From an uncultured Thermomonas sp. (GTDB lineage: Bacteria; Pseudomonadota; Gammaproteobacteria; Xanthomonadales; Xanthomonadaceae): a stretch of DNA of 19,255 nucleotides. The notes below the pieces were generated by a model that had not been told where the DNA came from, did no database searches, and saw nothing but the letters and a program-made list of their open reading frames with translations. The stretch lies in assembly GCA_946480065.1 (NCBI GenBank), contig CAMLJA010000008.1, positions 1 to 19,255 of the forward strand, in the 5' to 3' direction. The position numbers and the translations under genes are program-made. Of this stretch, positions 14,860-19,255 are shown in pieces. The stretch's first letter is position 1; each line of letters opens with the position of its first letter.

Positions 14860-15807
14860 ATGTTCCCCATCCTGATCGCCCTGATCGTGTTCGTCATCGC
14901 CGGCCTGGCCGGCACCGCGGCGGCCCGCCGGCTGGTTCCGCAAGTCGGCGACGGCGGCCTGGCCCAGGGGTTGGCCTACTTCGCGCAACTGCGCTGGCGC
15001 GACTTCGCCAAGCTCGTGCTGCACGCATTGCAGGCGCGCGACTTCGTGGTGGTGCGCAAGCAGGACGGGCCGGCCGACGGCCTGCCCAGCGACGGCGGCG
15101 ACATCCTGCTGGACCACGCCGGCACCCGCACCCTGCTGTCCTGCCGTGGCACCTCGGCCAGCCTGGGGATTCCTGTCTTCGAGGCCCTGGCCAAGTCGGC
15201 GCGCCTGCACGGCGCCGGCGAGGTGATGGTGGCGATGCCGGGCACGGCCGACGAGGAAACCCGCCGGCTGGCGCGCCTGCACCGGATGGAACTGCTCGAT
15301 GGCCCGGCGCTGTGGCCGCAGGTCAGGGACGGCATCGACCCCGCGTCGCTGCCGGTCCAGGCCCCGCCGCCCGCCGACCCGCGCCGCACCGTGCTGCCCT
15401 GGCTCGCCGCCGCCGCGCTGGCTGCGCTGGCATGGTGGGGCGCGCATGCGCTGGGCGAAGCCGGACCTGCCCCCAAGGCGGCGCCGGTGGCCGCCCGCGC
15501 GGCGCAGGCACCCGCCGCGCCCGCGGCACCGGTGCGGCAGGAGCCCATCCCCACCGATCCCGCCGTGCTGGAAAGCCGGCGGACGGAAACCGCCAGCGCG
15601 GTGTCCACCGTGCCCGGCGTGGACCGCGCCCTGTGGTCGACGCAATCGACCCTGCTGGTCTACCTGCAGCGCGAGGACTCGGACCCGCTGGCCGACCTGT
15701 GCCCGCTGCTGGAACGCTATCCCGAACTGGCCGCCTCGCGCGTGCAGCTGCAGCCGCCCGCCGGCAGCGACAAGCCGGTGCGCTGGCGCCAGTGCCGCGC
15801 GTACTGA
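14860..15807 (+). CDS. Membrane protein with restriction-endonuclease-like (Mrr_cat type) domain, degenerate catalytic motif
   Basis: A 315-residue protein with an N-terminal transmembrane helix (3-21). A restriction-endonuclease-like domain follows (about 44-155), then a second helix (178-198), an Ala/Pro linker and a C-terminal domain (about 230-315) with conserved-looking VDRALWSTQSTLLVYL and paired Cys281/Cys312. In the nuclease-like part the order WRDFAKLVLHALQARDFVVV, then GGDILL (79-84), then LLSCRG (92-97) follows the Mrr/PD-(D/E)XK pattern. The expected catalytic Lys of the QxK position is Arg96, so cleavage activity is doubtful. The topology would put the nuclease-like domain between two helices. 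The function is unknown. The gene ends 7 bp from the convergent reductase gene. Confidence 0.8.
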   Translation: MFPILIALIVFVIAGLAGTAAARRLVPQVGDGGLAQGLAYFAQLRWRDFAKLVLHALQARDFVVVRKQDGPADGLPSDGGDILLDHAGTRTLLSCRGTSASLGIPVFEALAKSARLHGAGEVMVAMPGTADEETRRLARLHRMELLDGPALWPQVRDGIDPASLPVQAPPPADPRRTVLPWLAAAALAALAWWGAHALGEAGPAPKAAPVAARAAQAPAAPAAPVRQEPIPTDPAVLESRRTETASAVSTVPGVDRALWSTQSTLLVYLQREDSDPLADLCPLLERYPELAASRVQLQPPAGSDKPVRWRQCRAY

Positions 15808-15814
15808 GCGCGGC

Positions 15815-17815
15815 CTACCAGTGCACGCCGCGCATCAGCGCGGCGAACGCGATCTGCTCGTTGCTGGGGTGGACCTCGCCGCGCAGCGCGGCCTTGTCGC
15901 CCTTGGCCGCGGCCGAATCCGGGAACAGCTCGAACGCGGTGTTCATCACCACCTCGTAGGCCTTCGGCGCCAGCGCGTTGAGCAGCGCGCTGAAGATGCC
16001 CAGGCGGGTGGCGATCCGGCTGGGCCGCTCGATGATGCCCTTGACCACCAGGTCGGCGGCCTCGTCCGGCGTCAGCGTGGGCACGCTGTCGTACATGCGG
16101 GTGGGCGCGATCATCGGCGTCTTCACCAGCGGCATGTTGATGGTGGTGAAGCTGATGCCCTTGCCCGACAGTTCGCCCTGCGCGCAGCGGCTGAACGCGT
16201 CCAGCGCGGCCTTCGACGCCACGTAGGCCGAGAACCGCGGCGAATTCGCCAGCACCCCGATCGAACTGATGTTGATGATGTGGCCCCGGCGCCGCTGGGT
16301 CATGGTGGGCATGAAGCCCATGATCAGGCGCAGGCTGCCGAAGTAGTTCAGCTGCATGGTCCGCTCGAAGTCGTGGAAGCGGTCGTAGCTCAGCTCGATC
16401 GAGCGGCGGATCGAGCGGCCGGCGTTGTTCACCAGCACGTCCACGTGGCCGTGGTCCTCCAGGATCGTCGCCACCAGCCGGTCGCAGTCGGCCATGTCGG
16501 CCAGGTCCGCGGTGTAGGCGAACACCTTGCCGCCGGCGGCCTTCATCGCGTCGCGCGCCTTGAACAGCTCCTCCTCGCCGCGCGCCACGATCACCGTGAC
16601 CGCGCCCGCGGCCGCCACCTTCTGCGCGGTGGCCAGGCCGATGCCGGACGAGCCGCCGGTGATCACCACCACCTTGTTGCGGACCTTGCCGCGCAGGCTG
16701 CGGTCCACGAACAGGTCCGGGTCCAGGTGCCGTTCCCAGTAGTCCCACAGCCGCCAGGCGTAGTCCTCCAGCCGCGGCACCGCGATCCCGCTGCCCTTCA
16801 GCGCGCGCTCGGTCTCGCGGCTGTCGAAGCGGGTGGGATAGGTGAGGAACTTCAGGGTCTGCCGCGGGATGCGGAAGTCGCGCAGCAGCATGCCCACCAG
16901 GCGCCGGACCGGCGGCAGGTTGCCCACCGCCATGCGCACCCCGCCGGGCACGAACGCGAACATCCGCGCGTCGATCCGCATGGTCATCTCGGGCGCGTGG
17001 CCGGCGCGGGCGAAGATGTTGAGCACCTCGCCCACGCGCTTGGGGTCCGGGTCCACCAGGTGGAAGGTGTGCCCGTCCAGCCGCGGCTTGTGGGCGATGT
17101 GGTCCATGGCCGCCGCCACGAAATCCACCGGCACGATGTTGATGCGCCCGCCCTCCAGGCCCAGCGTCGGCATCCACGGCGGCAGCAGTTCGCGCAGCTT
17201 CTTGAGGAAGGTGAAGAAGTAGTACGGGCCGTCGATCTTGTCCATCTCGCCGGTGCGCGAGTGGCCCACGATCATCCCCGGGCGGTAGATCCGCCACTTG
17301 AGCCGCTTCTCCGCCCGCACCAGGCCCTCGGAATCGTGCTTGGTGCGCAGGTAGGGATCGTCCAGGCCCTCGGCCTCCTCGAACATGTCCTCGCGGAAGA
17401 CGCCCGGGTACAGGCCCGCGGCGGCGATCGAGCTGGTGTGGTGGAAGCAGCCGGCCTTCAGCCGCACCGCCAGGTCCAGCGCGTGGCGGGTGCCGTCGAT
17501 GTTGGCCGCCTGCTGCTCGGCGGCGCCCGCGGTAAGGTCGTAGACCGCCGCGACGTGGAAGAAGTGCTGGATCTTCCTGGCCGCCAGGGCGCGCGCCTGC
17601 GCCGCGCCCACGCCGCAGTCCGGCAGGGTCATGTCGCCCTCCACGGCGATCGCCCGCTTGGGGTCCCAGCCCATCTTCCGCGCCAGCGCGTCGAACTTCT
17701 TGCGCGAATCCTTGCGCACCAGCAGGTACACCGTGCCGGTGCCCTTGCGCCGCAGCAGCTGGTCGACCAGGAAGCGGCCCAGGAAGCCGGTGCCGCCGGT
17801 AACGAAGTAGTTCAT
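15815..17815 (-). CDS. Bimodular fatty acyl-CoA reductase (alcohol-forming), SDR family
   Basis: A 666-residue two-domain reductase. The N-terminal extended SDR (1-about 370) has the nucleotide-binding TGGTGFLG (6-13), catalytic Tyr155/Lys159 in YLRTK, and YRPGMIVGHS. It would reduce acyl-CoA to aldehyde. The C-terminal classical SDR (about 378-666) has TGGSSGIG (386-393), NNAG (463-466), Ser517/518, and Tyr531/Lys535 in YVASK, and would reduce the aldehyde to alcohol. Length, domain order and many segments, from MNYFVTGGTGFLGRFLV to the C-terminal AALMRGVHW, closely recall Marinobacter Maqu_2507, which makes fatty alcohols from acyl-CoA or acyl-ACP with NADPH. The ATG at 17815 gives that N-terminus; the open frame upstream to 18037 is unconserved. 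The gene is divergent from ACBP and TetR genes. Confidence 0.93.
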   Translation of the reverse strand: MNYFVTGGTGFLGRFLVDQLLRRKGTGTVYLLVRKDSRKKFDALARKMGWDPKRAIAVEGDMTLPDCGVGAAQARALAARKIQHFFHVAAVYDLTAGAAEQQAANIDGTRHALDLAVRLKAGCFHHTSSIAAAGLYPGVFREDMFEEAEGLDDPYLRTKHDSEGLVRAEKRLKWRIYRPGMIVGHSRTGEMDKIDGPYYFFTFLKKLRELLPPWMPTLGLEGGRINIVPVDFVAAAMDHIAHKPRLDGHTFHLVDPDPKRVGEVLNIFARAGHAPEMTMRIDARMFAFVPGGVRMAVGNLPPVRRLVGMLLRDFRIPRQTLKFLTYPTRFDSRETERALKGSGIAVPRLEDYAWRLWDYWERHLDPDLFVDRSLRGKVRNKVVVITGGSSGIGLATAQKVAAAGAVTVIVARGEEELFKARDAMKAAGGKVFAYTADLADMADCDRLVATILEDHGHVDVLVNNAGRSIRRSIELSYDRFHDFERTMQLNYFGSLRLIMGFMPTMTQRRRGHIINISSIGVLANSPRFSAYVASKAALDAFSRCAQGELSGKGISFTTINMPLVKTPMIAPTRMYDSVPTLTPDEAADLVVKGIIERPSRIATRLGIFSALLNALAPKAYEVVMNTAFELFPDSAAAKGDKAALRGEVHPSNEQIAFAALMRGVHW

Positions 17816-17842
17816 GGACTTCCCCCAACCCCAAGGCCCGCG

Positions 17843-17856
17843 CGACGCGCGCGTCG
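17843..17856. promoter_or_regulatory. 14-bp perfect palindrome upstream of the reductase start
   Basis: CGACGCGCGCGTCG is its own reverse complement and lies 28 bp upstream of the reductase ATG. It could be a repressor site or a leader hairpin. It consists mostly of CG repeats, so chance is a real alternative. Confidence 0.3.
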
Positions 17857-17880
17857 TCCGCCTACGTTGCCAGAGCCCGG

Positions 17881-17902
17881 CGCCGGGGACAATTCCCGGG
17901 CG
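17881..17902. promoter_or_regulatory. Candidate TetR operator between the reductase and ACBP genes
   Basis: CGCCGGGGA (17881-17889), a CAAT centre and TCCCGGGCG (17894-17902) form a dyad with 8 of 9 paired positions. A 22-bp dyad with an AT-containing centre, placed in a 145-bp divergent spacer next to a TetR gene, is the usual setting of an autoregulatory operator. The assignment is inferred. Confidence 0.4.
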
Positions 17903-17960
17903 TATTGATTCCAGCGGCGGGGGCGTGGTGTGATGCGGACTCCACCGAGGGAGACGCGCC

Positions 17961-18218
17961 ATGTCCGATCTGCAGGCCCGGTTCGAGCAAGCCGCCAGGG
18001 ACGTGCACGCGCTGGCCGAGCGCCCCGACAACGACACCCTGCTGCGGCTCTACGCGCTCTACAAGCAGGGCGCCGAGGGCGACGTCAGCGGGCCGAAGCC
18101 GGGCTTCTTCGATTTCGTCGGCACCGCCAAGTACGAGGCCTGGGCGAAGCTCAAGGGCACCGCGCGCGAGGACGCGATGCAGAAGTACGTGGACCTGGTG
18201 AAGGCACTGGCCGGCTGA
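17961..18218 (+). CDS. Acyl-CoA-binding protein
   Basis: An 85-residue cytosolic acyl-CoA-binding protein, a four-helix bundle that holds medium- and long-chain acyl-CoA and delivers it to enzymes. The signature YALYKQGAEGDV (31-42), GFFDFVGTAKYEAWAKLKG (48-66) and DAMQKYVDLV (71-80) are all present. Ligand residues of the bovine protein are kept: Tyr31, Tyr34, Lys35, Lys57 and Tyr76 correspond to Tyr28, Tyr31, Lys32, Lys54 and Tyr73. The length is typical. The ATG is preceded by GAGGGAG (17947-17953). It is divergent from the fatty acyl-CoA reductase and followed 12 bp later by a TetR regulator, so it may supply that reductase and be co-controlled. Confidence 0.96.
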   Translation: MSDLQARFEQAARDVHALAERPDNDTLLRLYALYKQGAEGDVSGPKPGFFDFVGTAKYEAWAKLKGTAREDAMQKYVDLVKALAG

Positions 18219-18230
18219 GGCGCGCCGCCC

Positions 18231-18857
18231 ATGGCCCGGCAGACCCGCCAGCGCATCCTGGATGCGTCCCTGTCGATGTTCAACGCGCAGGGCGAGCCCA
18301 ACGTCACCACCAACCACATCGCCGACGAGCTGGAGATCAGCCCGGGCAACCTGTACTACCACTTCCGCAACAAGGACGACATCATCGAGCAGCTGTTCGG
18401 CGGCTACGAGCAGCGCATGGACGCCGCCCTCGGCGCGCCCAGCGGCCGCCTGCCCGGGCTGGAGGACATCTGGCTGCAGCTGCACCTGGTGTTCGAGTGC
18501 ATCTGGGACTACCGCTTCCTCTACCGCGACCTGGTCGACATCCTCAGCCGCAACCGCCGCCTGCGCCTGCGCTTCGCGCGGATCCTGAAGCGGGCCGACG
18601 ACCAGGCCCACCAGGTCATGCGCGGCCTGGTCCAGGCCGGGGTGATGCGCGCCTCCGCCACCGAGGTGGACGCGGCGGCCACCAACATCCTGGTGATCTC
18701 CACCTTCTGGATGAACTACGCCGCCGCCCGCGGCGACAAGGACGAGCAGGCCTCGATCCGCGACGGCATCGTGCAGGTGATGATGCTGCTGGCGCCGTTC
18801 CTGCGCGACGCCGAGCGCGTGCACCTCAATACGCTGACCCGCGCCTACCTCGACTGA
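18231..18857 (+). CDS. TetR family transcriptional regulator
   Basis: A 208-residue repressor-type regulator. The N-terminal helix-turn-helix domain is clear: RILDASLSMFNAQG (8-21), TTNHIADELEISPGNLYYHF (26-45), RNKDDII. The rest is an all-helical ligand and dimerisation domain of the TetR C-terminal type that begins with long Trp-rich helices (WLQLHLVFECIWDYRFLYRD). The gene starts 12 bp after the ACBP stop, so the two are one transcript. A fatty acyl-CoA or fatty-acid ligand and control of the divergent reductase are inferred from the neighbours. A short GC hairpin (5-bp stem) follows the stop within the 22 bp that separate it from the convergent last gene. Confidence 0.94.
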   Translation: MARQTRQRILDASLSMFNAQGEPNVTTNHIADELEISPGNLYYHFRNKDDIIEQLFGGYEQRMDAALGAPSGRLPGLEDIWLQLHLVFECIWDYRFLYRDLVDILSRNRRLRLRFARILKRADDQAHQVMRGLVQAGVMRASATEVDAAATNILVISTFWMNYAAARGDKDEQASIRDGIVQVMMLLAPFLRDAERVHLNTLTRAYLD

Positions 18858-18879
18858 GGGCGCGGCCGCCCCGCATGGT

Positions 18880-19248
18880 TCAGCGCGCGGCCCGCCGGAC
18901 CGGCGGCTTGCGCGGCGTGCGGCGGGCCTTGCCGGCCTTGCGCGGCGCGCGCCGCGGCTGGGGCGCAAGGCCCAGCTTGGCCACGATCGGCGCCAGCCGC
19001 GCCTCCACCTCGCCGCCGAACCGCTGCACGCCGGCCACGCCGGCGCGCACGTCGCCGTCGGCGCGCCGCAGCGCGTAGCGGGCGTCGGCCAGGGCCTGCT
19101 CCACGCGGACCATGGCGCGGCGCGACACCGCGCGCGACTCGCGGCGGGCGGCGATCAGCAGCCCCAGCGAGGCCAGCCAGAGGTGGCGGGGCGACGGGTC
19201 CAGCGCCCGGGCGCTGGTGGACGGACGTACAGGCTTGCGGGTGGCCAT
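18880..19248 (-). CDS. Small basic protein, phasin-like
   Basis: A 122-residue, very basic protein. The core HLWLASLGLLIAARRESRAV (22-41) resembles the phasin signature IWLAGMGAFNRAQAEGGK of the gene at 14094. Helices then lead to IVAKLGLAP (88-96), comparable to the phasin's LVKLGVPG. The tail (97-122) is an Arg/Lys/Pro/Ala repeat of the histone H1 kind, again as in the phasin. The central part is shorter than in normal phasins. I call it a possible reduced phasin paralogue; a nucleoid-associated basic protein is the alternative. The ATG at 19248 is only 7 bp from the window edge, so its ribosome-binding site and the upstream context cannot be judged. Confidence 0.65.
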   Translation of the reverse strand: MATRKPVRPSTSARALDPSPRHLWLASLGLLIAARRESRAVSRRAMVRVEQALADARYALRRADGDVRAGVAGVQRFGGEVEARLAPIVAKLGLAPQPRRAPRKAGKARRTPRKPPVRRAAR

Positions 19249-19255
19249 GGGGCGG

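Noticed and set aside
14034..14915. Minus-strand frame of 293 codons over the phasin gene
   Set aside because: Antisense to a recognised phasin with good ribosome-binding site; no recognisable motif in the translation.

Overview
The window is very GC-rich (about 73 % by eye), densely packed gammaproteobacterial chromosome. Codon use is uniform, and there is no insertion sequence, integrase, tRNA, rRNA or CRISPR array. The gene families and layout (serC-aroA, msrPQ, compact -10 boxes 7-35 bp before starts) fit a Xanthomonadaceae/Lysobacteraceae member such as Lysobacter or Luteimonas. That placement is inferred from content and was not tested by alignment. No gene-free stretch exceeds 300 bp; the longest is 190 bp (14670-14859).

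Region 1 (2-6505, +) is an eight-gene, translationally coupled operon for membrane-lipid modification. It holds an FAD amine-oxidase-like protein (5' end outside the window), DUF1365, a cyclopropane-synthase-family methyltransferase, DUF2878, DUF1295, a second (coclaurine N-methyltransferase-like) methyltransferase, a Blc-type lipocalin lipoprotein and an esterase lipoprotein. The first three types recur in singlet-oxygen (RpoE/ChrR) regulons and in furan-fatty-acid formation in alphaproteobacteria. The methyltransferase lacks two bicarbonate ligands of true cyclopropane synthases, so the operon may make methylated or furan lipids rather than cyclopropanes.

Region 2 (6502-8920, -) is serC-aroA (serine/PLP and chorismate synthesis). 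Region 3 (9063-10863, +) is msrP-msrQ, the periplasmic methionine sulfoxide repair pair, with a perfect hairpin between the genes; MsrP carries a Tat signal that also contains a lipobox. Both region 1 (lipids) and region 3 (proteins) plausibly serve oxidative envelope stress.

Region 4 (10811-15807) alternates strands: a PHA-system protein (-), a tail-anchored tandem-FHA protein (+), a conserved hypothetical (-), a patatin-like phospholipase (+), a phasin (+) and a membrane protein with a degenerate Mrr-type nuclease domain (+).

Region 5 (15815-19248) is centred on a bimodular fatty acyl-CoA reductase (-), the type that makes fatty alcohols. It is divergent from an acyl-CoA-binding protein and a TetR regulator (+), with dyads between them that could be the TetR operator. 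A small, basic phasin-like protein (-) closes the window. Regions 4 and 5 together look like neutral-lipid/PHA storage and acyl-CoA handling, although no PHA synthase or wax-ester synthase lies in the window.
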